Shown here piece by piece: positions 8,214 to 15,946 of a DNA stretch of 38,707 nt. The number at the start of each line of letters is the position of its first letter. Position 1 is the first letter of the stretch. Origin of the DNA: an uncultured Frankiales bacterium (lineage in GTDB: Bacteria > Actinomycetota > Actinomycetes > Mycobacteriales > SCTD01); the NCBI GenBank assembly GCA_946479905.1, contig CAMLIA010000017.1, forward strand, positions 1-38,707, in the 5' to 3' direction. Below the pieces are notes generated by a model that saw only the letters and a list, made by a program, of their open reading frames with translations, ran no database searches and was not told the origin of the DNA. The position numbers were made by a program, and so were the translations under genes.

Positions 8214-8548
8214 AGGCAGACCCGCAGCTCGAACTCGAGCTGGAGGTCTGCCGCGACTACAAGATCCCCCACAGCGAGTTCCTGCGCTGGGACCAGGACG
8301 ACCGCGACAAAGCGATCTGGTCGCATCTACGGGCTCGTCAGACGTGTTCGCAGTGCGGCACCCGCCCCGAGGAGTGGGACCCGGCTCAGGGCGGCGACCG
8401 CGCCGCCTACCACCCCGTGGTGAGGGTCTGCCGCGGCTGCCAGGAAGTCGAAGCCCGCATGGCCGCCGTGCCTGAAGAGCAGCGGGTCCGCGGCATGTTC
8501 GTCACCTTGATCCGAGAGGAGGACACGCAACATGGCGAATCGCCGTGA
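7707..8548 (+). CDS. Tail assembly chaperone, -1 frameshifted form (GT-like)
   Basis: Reading 7707-8207 in the zero frame and then continuing in the -1 frame from 8207 gives an open product of 280 residues that stops at 8546-8548, 17 bases into the tape measure gene. The 113-residue extension has no start of its own and carries two CxxC pairs (TCSQCGTRPEEWD and VCRGCQEVE; fusion residues about 214-217 and 242-245), a zinc-ribbon-like arrangement seen in many actinophage GT extensions. The second part also has a conserved-looking opening (VCRDYKIPHSEFLRW). The presence of an uninterrupted, well-formed domain in the -1 frame is strong evidence that the shift is used. Confidence 0.9.
8201..8252 (+). 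promoter_or_regulatory. -1 programmed frameshift signal
   Basis: Slippery heptamer CCCAAAC at 8201-8207 is in the right phase (zero-frame codons CCA AAC). A 7-base spacer follows, then a long stem-loop: GGCAGACC (8215-8222) pairs perfectly with GGTCTGCC (8245-8252), and inside it CAGCTCG (8225-8231) pairs with CGAGCTG (8236-8242) around an AACT loop. Heptamer, spacer length and strong downstream structure together are the standard -1 frameshift signal. The zero-frame stop codon (8211-8213) lies in and just after the spacer. Confidence 0.9.
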
Positions 8549-11500
8549 CCTCACGATCGGTATCGACGGTGACCCGCGCGGCCTCGACCGGGCGTTCGGG
8601 GACGCGACGGCCAAGGCCCGCACGTTCGACCGGGAGCTGGAGCGGCTGGAGCGCCAGCAGGCCGCACAGGAGAGGGCTTCCAGCCGGGCGGCCGAGGCGG
8701 TGCGCAAGCTCGGCACCGAGGAGGAGAAAGCCGCGCTTCAGGCCCGGAAGATGGGCTCGCAGGTGGAGGCGGCGTCCGACCGTGCCGAGCGTGCGCAGAA
8801 GCGCGCGGAGGCCGCCGCGAAGGCGTATGAGCGCGGGCTGATCAGCGAGGCCGCCGCCGCGGCGGCAGCTGCTCGCGCAGCGAAGGCGCTCGAGCAGGCG
8901 GAGATCAAGGCGGCTGAGGCTCAGCTGGCCGGGCGGGAGGCCGCCGAACGGATCGCGCGGGCGCACCGAGAGGCCCACAGGGCCGCCCAGGAGCAGGCGG
9001 AGCAGGAACGGCAGCTCGCCCGGGATGCGGTGCTGGCGTCGGCGGCTCAGCGGCTCGCGTCGCTGAAGGCCGCCGGCGCCGTCAAGGAACACAACGCGGT
9101 GATCCAGTCCCTGCGCGGCACCTTCGGCGACGTCGAGAAGATCGGCGGCACGGCGTTCCGCGAGATCGAGCAGGTCACCACCAAGGCAACCTCAGCAGTC
9201 GACGACTTCACCAAGAACATCAGCGTCCTCGGACAGTCCGGGCCCGCAGTCCTCGGGCCGCTGGCCGTGGCGATCCAGCTGCTGCCGACGCTGGCGACCG
9301 CGGCCGGCGGCGCCATGGCGCTCGGACTGGGCGGCGCGCTGTCGCTGATCGCCATCAAGGCCCAGGCCGGGAACGCCGACGTCCGGAACGCCTTCGGCGA
9401 CACCGCGAACTACATCAACCGGCAGTTCCAGCACATCTCGGCGCCCTTCCACGACGTGCTGCTGCACATGGCGAAGGACGCCGAGACGGCCTTCGATGGC
9501 TTGTCGCCCGCGCTGGAAGGCGCGTTCAGCGATATGGCGCCCTCCATCGACGATTTCGCCGCCAAACTCGCCGTTGGGCTGCAGGAACTCGACCCCGCGA
9601 TCAGCAGTATCGGCCGCGCTTTCTCGCAGACCCTTGATGATCTCGGCCCCGAGGTGGGCACGATCCTGCACAACATCAGCGCAGGCGTCGAGTCGATCAT
9701 GAACGGGGTCGCGGCCAACCCCGGCGCGCTGACCAAGTTCGTCGTGTTCTTCTCCGACCTGGTGCGATACGCCGGCGCCGCGATCGGATTCATGATCCGC
9801 TTCGCGGACGTCTTCAACACCATCTTCAAAATCGCGAACATGTTCGTCTTCGGGCCCCTCGGCATGCTGATCGGCGGCTTCCACGACATCGCGAAGGCCT
9901 TCGGCTCCGGCGGCGACGAGGCCACCGACTTCGCCGGCAACGTCCGCACCGCAGGGCAGGCGGCATCCGAGGCCAGAGGCGGAACCTCCGCCCTGGCCAA
10001 GGACATGCAGGTCCTCGAGGACCGGACAACGGGCGCAGACGCCAAGGTCAGCGCACTGACCGAACGGTTCCAGAAGCTGCTGGACCCGCAGCTGGCCGTG
10101 TTCGAGGACACCGCGAAACTCCGCGACGGCTTCAACGCCCTGGAGAAGGCGCTGAAGAAGTCCCACGGCGCGCTGGACAACCACAACCAGGCCGCCCGCG
10201 ACGCCAAGGGCGCGCTCGGCGACCAGGTCACATCGCTGAAGGCCTACGCCAACGACCTGCTGTCGTCCGGCGCGAACATCGAGAAGGTCCGCAAGAAGCT
10301 GCGGCCGTACATCGAAGACCTCTACAAGTCGGCCGGGGCGAACAAGCAGGCCCGATCCCTCGTCGACGGCTTCGTCAAGGCCCTCGGCCTGGTGCCACCG
10401 AAGAAGGGCACGAAGGTCTCGGTGGCCGGGGCGACCAAGGCGAAGAGTGAGCTCCAGGGCATCTCCGACGAGGCGATGAAGACGGAGAAGTACAGCAACC
10501 TGAAGTTCGTGCTGCACGCGCTGGACAAGGCCACCGGCGTCGCCCGGAAGGTCGGCGGCGTGCTGAAGACGTTCGCGCGCAACAACTACCGCGCGGTCTT
10601 GACCGCCAAGAGCGCGGTATCGGGGGCCGTCAGCGCGGCGACCGGCGCCTGCCGCACCTTCGCCCGGGGGAACTACCGCGCGCTCTTGACCGCGAAGAAC
10701 GCGGTCACGTCGGCGTTCAACGCGGTGATGTCGCTGGGGCGGCGCTGGGCGAGCCAGACCTTCAATGCCACGTTCGGCGTGATCAAGAAGCTGTTCAGCG
10801 CCGAAGGCGGCTACGTCGGCCCCGAGGCGCTCGGGTACGCCACCGGCGGCCCGGTCCAGCGGTTCCCGACCGGCGGGTCGGTGTCCGGGCCGGGCACGGC
10901 CACGAGCGACAGCATCCCGGCGATGCTGAGCAACGGTGAGTTCGTCGTGAACGCCGCACAGACGGCGCGGTTCCTGCCCCTGCTGGAGGCGATCAACAGC
11001 GGGTTGGCGCCCGGCCCGTCGACGGCCACGTTCGTCGCATCAGCCTCGGCCTCCTCCGCCGCTCCGCCGGCCACCGCGACGGCGGCCGGCGTGGCCGCCT
11101 CGTCGAACCCGCTGGACCTGGGCGGCGTCCTGCAGCAGTGGCAGGACGTCGTGAAGCCCGCGACGAAGTCCGACGTCAACAAGGCGATCAAGGACCGCCG
11201 CACGCAGGTCGACCAGCTGCGCAACGCCGAGGACGCCCTCGCCCGGGCCCGCAAGCGTCACGACCCGCGTGCCGTCGCGGCCGCCGAGCGGCGCGTCCGC
11301 AAGGAGCGCGAGGACCTGGCGGACGCGACGAAGAAGCTGAAGGACGTCGAAGCCCGCTACAACTACGCGCGCATGACGCCGGCGCAGCAGCTCGGCGCGG
11401 CGCTCGGGATGAGCATCCGGGACAACGCCGCGTTCCTGAGGAACCTGCAGACCCTGGCCGACCGCGGGTTCGGGCAGCTCGCCCAGCAGCTGCTGGCGAT

Positions 11501-12101
11501 GGGTGGCCCCGAGGCGCAGAAGATCGCCGCGTCCGCGGTGAAGCTGTCGAACTCCAAGCTGTCCGGCCTGCAGAAGCAGGTCGGGCAGGCCCAGCAGCAG
11601 CAGGACACGCTCTCGCACCTGAACGACATCCTCAGCGTCCGGTCGGCGATCAAGAACACCCGGGGCGGCATCTCGACCTGGACGGCGCTGCTGAACGCCA
11701 CCGGCCTGGATCCGGCGTCGCTCGCGGCCGCGGTGAAGCTGATCGCCGGTGACCTCGGCAAGACCGCGAGCGGCAAGGCGCTGCTGGCGGACATGCACGC
11801 GCACGGCTACGCGAAGGGCGGCCCGATCGTCGGGCCGGCCGGGATCGACCGTGTCCCGATGTGGGGCACGGCCGGGGAGTACGTCGTCAACGCCAAGCAG
11901 ACGGCGGCGTACCGGCCCCTGCTCGATGCCATCAACGCCGGAGCGGTCCGGGTCCCTGTCGCCTCGTCCATCCCGGTGCGAGGCGGCGATGGCGCGCGGG
12001 CGGGCGCGACCATCCACCAGACGTTCGCCACGCAGGAGATGAACGCCCAGCAGCTCGCCCGCGAAGCGGCCCGCGAGGCCGCCTGGCAGTTGAGGGGGTG
12101 A
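8532..12101 (+). CDS. Tape measure protein
   Basis: At 1189 residues the longest gene of the late operon, placed right after the chaperones. It sets tail length (very roughly 180 nm at 1.5 angstrom per residue) and helps DNA entry. Residues ~25-230 are Ala/Glu/Arg-rich coiled coil. Two hydrophobic stretches lie around 242-273 and 403-450. Residues ~680-692 and ~710-722 are a short internal repeat (FARNNYRAVLTAK and FARGNYRALLTAK). Near 757-825 and again near 1092-1138 there is a repeated module of the GGPIVGPG...DxxPxxLxxGEYVVNA type common in tape measures. ATG 8532 has GAGAGGAGG upstream. The gene overlaps the end of the frameshifted chaperone by 17 bases. Confidence 0.95.
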   Translation: MANRRDLTIGIDGDPRGLDRAFGDATAKARTFDRELERLERQQAAQERASSRAAEAVRKLGTEEEKAALQARKMGSQVEAASDRAERAQKRAEAAAKAYERGLISEAAAAAAAARAAKALEQAEIKAAEAQLAGREAAERIARAHREAHRAAQEQAEQERQLARDAVLASAAQRLASLKAAGAVKEHNAVIQSLRGTFGDVEKIGGTAFREIEQVTTKATSAVDDFTKNISVLGQSGPAVLGPLAVAIQLLPTLATAAGGAMALGLGGALSLIAIKAQAGNADVRNAFGDTANYINRQFQHISAPFHDVLLHMAKDAETAFDGLSPALEGAFSDMAPSIDDFAAKLAVGLQELDPAISSIGRAFSQTLDDLGPEVGTILHNISAGVESIMNGVAANPGALTKFVVFFSDLVRYAGAAIGFMIRFADVFNTIFKIANMFVFGPLGMLIGGFHDIAKAFGSGGDEATDFAGNVRTAGQAASEARGGTSALAKDMQVLEDRTTGADAKVSALTERFQKLLDPQLAVFEDTAKLRDGFNALEKALKKSHGALDNHNQAARDAKGALGDQVTSLKAYANDLLSSGANIEKVRKKLRPYIEDLYKSAGANKQARSLVDGFVKALGLVPPKKGTKVSVAGATKAKSELQGISDEAMKTEKYSNLKFVLHALDKATGVARKVGGVLKTFARNNYRAVLTAKSAVSGAVSAATGACRTFARGNYRALLTAKNAVTSAFNAVMSLGRRWASQTFNATFGVIKKLFSAEGGYVGPEALGYATGGPVQRFPTGGSVSGPGTATSDSIPAMLSNGEFVVNAAQTARFLPLLEAINSGLAPGPSTATFVASASASSAAPPATATAAGVAASSNPLDLGGVLQQWQDVVKPATKSDVNKAIKDRRTQVDQLRNAEDALARARKRHDPRAVAAAERRVRKEREDLADATKKLKDVEARYNYARMTPAQQLGAALGMSIRDNAAFLRNLQTLADRGFGQLAQQLLAMGGPEAQKIAASAVKLSNSKLSGLQKQVGQAQQQQDTLSHLNDILSVRSAIKNTRGGISTWTALLNATGLDPASLAAAVKLIAGDLGKTASGKALLADMHAHGYAKGGPIVGPAGIDRVPMWGTAGEYVVNAKQTAAYRPLLDAINAGAVRVPVASSIPVRGGDGARAGATIHQTFATQEMNAQQLAREAAREAAWQLRG

Positions 12102-12105
12102 CCGG

Positions 12106-13038
12106 GTGAGCATCCCCGCTGTCGAGCCGCCGATCAGCGGCGGCACGACCGGCTACCTGCCGGGCACGGACTTCGGCGGCCTGACCGGTGCCATCGACGA
12201 TGCGGCCGGCTCCGGCGTCGTCATCCCGCTCGGCCAGGTCGACGACGCCTACGTCCAGTGGCGGATGACCGATCTGACCGGTTGGGACGCGGCCGACCTG
12301 GAGGAGAACGCCGAGACCCGGACCGGCGCGGACGGCATGTTTGACGCCCCGAACTACTACGGCGGCCGCACGGTCCAGGTCAAGGGCCTCATCGTCGCGC
12401 CGGACGCAGTCACGCTCGAGGCCGCGATGTACCGGCTCGTTCAGGCGGTCCCGCCGCGGCGGCTCGTGACGGTCCGGTTCGATGAGGCGACACCGAAGTA
12501 CGTGATGGCGCGCCGCTCCGGTCGGCCGATGGTCGGCAAGGTCACCGACCGCACCGCCGAGTTCGACGTGTCGCTGCTCGCGCCGGACCCGCGGAAGTAC
12601 GCGGTCGATGCGACCTCGGTGACGCTGAGCATCGCGCAGCCCGCGGCCGGGCTTGCACCGCCGTGGACGGCGCCGGTCACGCTTCCGGCGCGTACCGGCG
12701 GGTCTGACACGGTGGTGGTCACCAACAGCGGGATCTACGAGACGCAGCCGCTGATCCGCATCGCCGGGCCCGGCCAGGACCTGCAGATCACCAACACCAC
12801 GACCGGCGCGTTCCTCGCCTACGACGTGCTCCTCGGCGCGACGGACTACCTGCTCGTCGACTGCCACGCCGGCGTCGCGCTGCTGAACGGCACCGCGCCG
12901 CGCTCACCGAGTCCGGGCAGCAGCGTCACCGAGCGGTTCGTGATCGTCCCCGGCGACAACCGACTGCAGCTCACCGGCACCGCCACTGACGTCGTCGTCG
13001 CGTCCGCCACCGTCCAGTTCAACTCCGCATGGGATTGA
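12106..13038 (+). CDS. Distal tail protein (Dit-like)
   Basis: A 310-residue minor tail protein directly after the tape measure. Its first half shows a Dit/phage-tail-family pattern: WRMTDLTGWDAADLEENAETRTGADG, the YGGRTVQVKGLIVAPD strand, and VPPRRLVTVRFDEATPKYVMARR, which in this family closes the hub ring. The second half is a beta-rich galectin-like region (VVVTNSGIYETQPLIRI, LTGTATDVVVASATVQF). Dit hexamers form the tail-tip hub on which the Tal protein and fibres sit. The GTG start follows the tape measure stop by 4 bases with a GGGGTGA ribosome site. Confidence 0.8.
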   Translation: MSIPAVEPPISGGTTGYLPGTDFGGLTGAIDDAAGSGVVIPLGQVDDAYVQWRMTDLTGWDAADLEENAETRTGADGMFDAPNYYGGRTVQVKGLIVAPDAVTLEAAMYRLVQAVPPRRLVTVRFDEATPKYVMARRSGRPMVGKVTDRTAEFDVSLLAPDPRKYAVDATSVTLSIAQPAAGLAPPWTAPVTLPARTGGSDTVVVTNSGIYETQPLIRIAGPGQDLQITNTTTGAFLAYDVLLGATDYLLVDCHAGVALLNGTAPRSPSPGSSVTERFVIVPGDNRLQLTGTATDVVVASATVQFNSAWD

Positions 13039-13045
13039 GGTACCG

Positions 13046-13993
13046 ATGGCCAACGTCGTAGCGGCCAACCCACCAGCGTGGATGGACGGCATCGCCGTCA
13101 ACGGCGCGCAGATGCGCGCCGAGGTCCTCGGCGCGATCCTGCCCACCGCCGGGATCGTCCGCGGCCTGAACGCCCAGGCGCTGCCGACACCGGCGATGAA
13201 GGTCCGGGTCCCGGCCGGGCTGTGCATGGTTTCCGACGGCCAGAACGGCTACTACCCGGTGCAGCTGGCGACGCAGACCGACCTGGACATCGCCGCGAGT
13301 TCCGCGACGCAGGGCCGCTACGACTCGGTGATCGCCGAGGTCGTCGACACCGGCGTCGCCGGGACCGCGCTGTACCGGTTCCGGATCATCACCGGGACCC
13401 CGGCGGCGAGCCCGACACCGCCGACCCTGCCGGCGGCGGACCAGCCGACCGCGTTCACGCTGCGGCTGGCGAACGTCTTCGTCCAGGCCAACGCGGAGAC
13501 GAACGGCTTCGTGCGCGCCCAGGACGTCGCCGTCGTCGCGCCGTCGGCGCTCGTCGTGCCTCGCCCCGTCGAGGTCGCGCAGACGGCCCTCATGGTCAAC
13601 ACCGACTTCAGCACCATCAACAGCTGGGCCGACTTCCCCTCGGGGAAGTGGGCGCCGCTGACGTTCACCGTGCCGCCGTCCGGACAGGTCTACGTCACCC
13701 TGTCCGCGAATGTGCAGGCGCACGACGGCACGACCTTCAGCACGACCTGGGCGTCCTGGCGCGGTACGGGCGGCGGCATCGCCACCGGCACCGCCTCCTC
13801 ACTCACCGACCCGCGGGGCGTCTCCGCCCGCAACGGGAGCCGCTGCTACGGCACCAAGCGCGTCCGCGTTACCGGCCTCACCCCCGGCGCGTCGGTGACC
13901 ATCACCCCGATCTACTTCGTCTCCGCCTCCGCCGGCGTCGACGCCAACACGCGCGTCGGCGAGGGCACGCTGATCGTCGAGCCGATCGCATGA
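13046..13993 (+). CDS. Minor tail protein, baseplate/receptor-binding type
   Basis: A 315-residue protein with two parts. The N-terminal ~180 residues (AGIVRGLNAQALPTPAMKVRVPAGLC, then GRYDSVIAEVVDTG and ALYRFRIITGTP) resemble the upper-baseplate/BppU-like or phage structural attachment module that links to the tail tip. The C-terminal part is a beta-sandwich with Thr/Ser/Gly-rich strands (PPSGQVYVTLSANVQAHDG, GASVTITPIYFVSASAGVD) suited to carbohydrate contact. It is co-translated with the next gene (ATGA overlap at 13990). The receptor-binding role is inferred from position and composition. Confidence 0.65.
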   Translation: MANVVAANPPAWMDGIAVNGAQMRAEVLGAILPTAGIVRGLNAQALPTPAMKVRVPAGLCMVSDGQNGYYPVQLATQTDLDIAASSATQGRYDSVIAEVVDTGVAGTALYRFRIITGTPAASPTPPTLPAADQPTAFTLRLANVFVQANAETNGFVRAQDVAVVAPSALVVPRPVEVAQTALMVNTDFSTINSWADFPSGKWAPLTFTVPPSGQVYVTLSANVQAHDGTTFSTTWASWRGTGGGIATGTASSLTDPRGVSARNGSRCYGTKRVRVTGLTPGASVTITPIYFVSASAGVDANTRVGEGTLIVEPIA

Positions 13994-15195
13994 CCGAGCC
14001 GCTGCTCGCCGCCGAGCTGCTCCAGCCGGTCCCGGTCTCCCGGCCCGGTCAGTGGCGGTACGCCCTGTACGACCTCCTCACGCGCAGGCAGATCGCCGAG
14101 CACATGCCGTTCACTGTCGAGCCCTTCGACCGGCAGCTCGGCGAGGCCGGCACCCTGACGGCCAGCCTGCCGACCGGCGACCCCGGCGTGCATTCCCTGG
14201 ACCCGTGGGGCCGGGCGGTGCAGCGCCGGACCTCGCTCGTGGTCCTCCGTGACGATGTCGTGGTCGGCGAGTACGTCATCTGGAATCGCCCCAGCTACAA
14301 GGCGTCAGAGAAGAAGATGACGCTGTCGTGCAGCGAGATCCGTTCGGTCCTCGACAAGCATCGGATTTTCCGCCCGGCGGACGGCTACGGGTCCCGCAAG
14401 ACGCTCGAGTTCGTCCAGGCCGACGCGTTCGATATCTTCCGGGCCCTTCTCGCCGATGCCCAGGCCGCCACCTACCAGGGGCTGCCGGTCGGCGACCTGG
14501 CGATCGAGATGGACCCGACGGTCCTGTCCGGCGTGCTCATCGACCGCCGTGACGTGCAGGACCAGGCGACTGCGTACCACGGCTACTCGATGGAGTACTA
14601 CGGGCCGCTGCTCGACGACCTCGCCGACACGGTGGGGTTCGAATGGCGCATCGACACCTTCATCGACGCGGACAACCAGCTGCGGCGCCGTCTCGTCCTG
14701 GGCTACCCGCACGTCGGCCGGGGCCCGGACGCCGAAAGCCTCACCCTCGAGTACCCCGGCACCATCGCCGACTACCAGGTCGATGACGACGGCGAATCGT
14801 CCGCGAACTACGTCGCGTCGATCGGTGCGGGCGAGGAAGAGGCCGCCATCTGGGGAGAGGCGTACAACGCCGCGGAGCTCCTGGCCGGCTATCCGCTCCT
14901 CGAAACGACGGCGAGCTACAAGGACGACACGAGCCCCGTGATCGCGGCCGGCCACGCCGCCGCGGAGCTGTCGCGCGTCAGCGGTGACGTGCAGCTGTGG
15001 AGCCTGGACCTCATCGGGTATCCGGCCGTGGCGCCCGGCGACTACGTGCGGATTCGGATCTGTGATGAGGCGCGCTGGCGCGGCTCGTCCGCGGTCCCGG
15101 TGGAGAAGTGGGTGCGGGTCGTCGGCATGAAGATCCAGCCCGCGCCGAAAGAGCGCACGACGTTGACGATCGAGGATCCGCGGGGGACGTCATGA
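13990..15195 (+). CDS. Minor tail protein, tail-tip/Tal-like (gp27-like fold)
   Basis: A 401-residue protein in the position of the tail-associated hub protein. It has an N-terminal beta domain (RYALYDLLTRRQIAEHMPFT, AGTLTASLPTGDP), a WNRPSYKASEKKMTLSCSEI strand pair common in Siphovirus ReqiPepy6-type/Tal-like proteins, then an alpha/beta region with LLDDLADTVGFEWRIDTF and a final strand region (APGDYVRIRICDE). Together these fit a gp27-like hub. The start is ATG at 13990 (overlap with the previous stop); longer in-frame readings are shadows. The next gene overlaps by 4 bases. Confidence 0.75.
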   Translation: MTEPLLAAELLQPVPVSRPGQWRYALYDLLTRRQIAEHMPFTVEPFDRQLGEAGTLTASLPTGDPGVHSLDPWGRAVQRRTSLVVLRDDVVVGEYVIWNRPSYKASEKKMTLSCSEIRSVLDKHRIFRPADGYGSRKTLEFVQADAFDIFRALLADAQAATYQGLPVGDLAIEMDPTVLSGVLIDRRDVQDQATAYHGYSMEYYGPLLDDLADTVGFEWRIDTFIDADNQLRRRLVLGYPHVGRGPDAESLTLEYPGTIADYQVDDDGESSANYVASIGAGEEEAAIWGEAYNAAELLAGYPLLETTASYKDDTSPVIAAGHAAAELSRVSGDVQLWSLDLIGYPAVAPGDYVRIRICDEARWRGSSAVPVEKWVRVVGMKIQPAPKERTTLTIEDPRGTS

Positions 15196-15902
15196 CCAGG
15201 CAGAACACGCGCCGAGACGAACGGCACGAGCAGAGGTGGAAGGCCGAGATCGAGCGCCGGCTGCGGAATCTGGAGACGAGCCCGCGCGCCGGGCACACCT
15301 CCGTCTCGCACGGCAAGTTCCTGATCCAGGACGGCTCCGGCGGGGCGCATCTCCTCCGCGCCGGGTACCTCGGTGACGACGACACCGGCGAGGTCCGCGG
15401 CATGTCCATGCACCGGCCGTCCGGCGAGTTCGTGTTCTCCACCTGGAGCGGCGCCGGCGGCGACACGGGCGGGTTCTGGGGCCTGTACGACAAGCAGACC
15501 AACCCGATCGTCTCCGACGACGTCGTGTCCGGCCAAGGCCTCGCGACCCCGTACATCGGCGCGCCCACCTTCGCCCCCGGCGACCGGTCGAAATGGCCGA
15601 GCGTCACCGCCTCGACGTACACCGATCAGTGGTACGGCGAGTGGTACAAGCAGCACCCCCGCCTCCAGGTCAGCGTCTGGACGCAGACCGATTCGGGCAC
15701 GTCTGGGGACGTCCAGGTGACCTGCAACGGCGCATCCGCGAGCGCGGCCGTCGGCAGCGCCGACAACGGCATCAAGCACCTCACCCTCACCGTGCCCGGC
15801 GCGCACCTGGCCTACCTCGAGGTCATCGTCTCGCTGCGCCGGACCGCCGGCACCGGGTTCATGGGCTGCTGGCCGATGGGCGTGTACGGCATCCAGTCCT
15901 GA
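15192..15902 (+). CDS. Minor tail protein
   Basis: A 236-residue protein starting with a very basic helix (DERHEQRWKAEIERRLRNLET), which is a common trimerising or anchoring opening of actinophage minor tail proteins, followed by a beta-rich body (SVSHGKFLIQDGSGGAHLLRAG) and a C-terminal beta-sandwich (RLQVSVWTQTDSGTSGDVQ, LAYLEVIVSLRRTAGTGFMG). Such proteins usually form part of the tail tip or a short fibre. It overlaps the previous stop (ATGA) and ends 44 bases before the fibre gene. The receptor or ligand is unknown. Confidence 0.65.
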   Translation: MTRQNTRRDERHEQRWKAEIERRLRNLETSPRAGHTSVSHGKFLIQDGSGGAHLLRAGYLGDDDTGEVRGMSMHRPSGEFVFSTWSGAGGDTGGFWGLYDKQTNPIVSDDVVSGQGLATPYIGAPTFAPGDRSKWPSVTASTYTDQWYGEWYKQHPRLQVSVWTQTDSGTSGDVQVTCNGASASAAVGSADNGIKHLTLTVPGAHLAYLEVIVSLRRTAGTGFMGCWPMGVYGIQS

Positions 15903-15946
15903 CGACGCACGCAGATCACCAACACCCCAAGGAGGGGCATCCTCGC

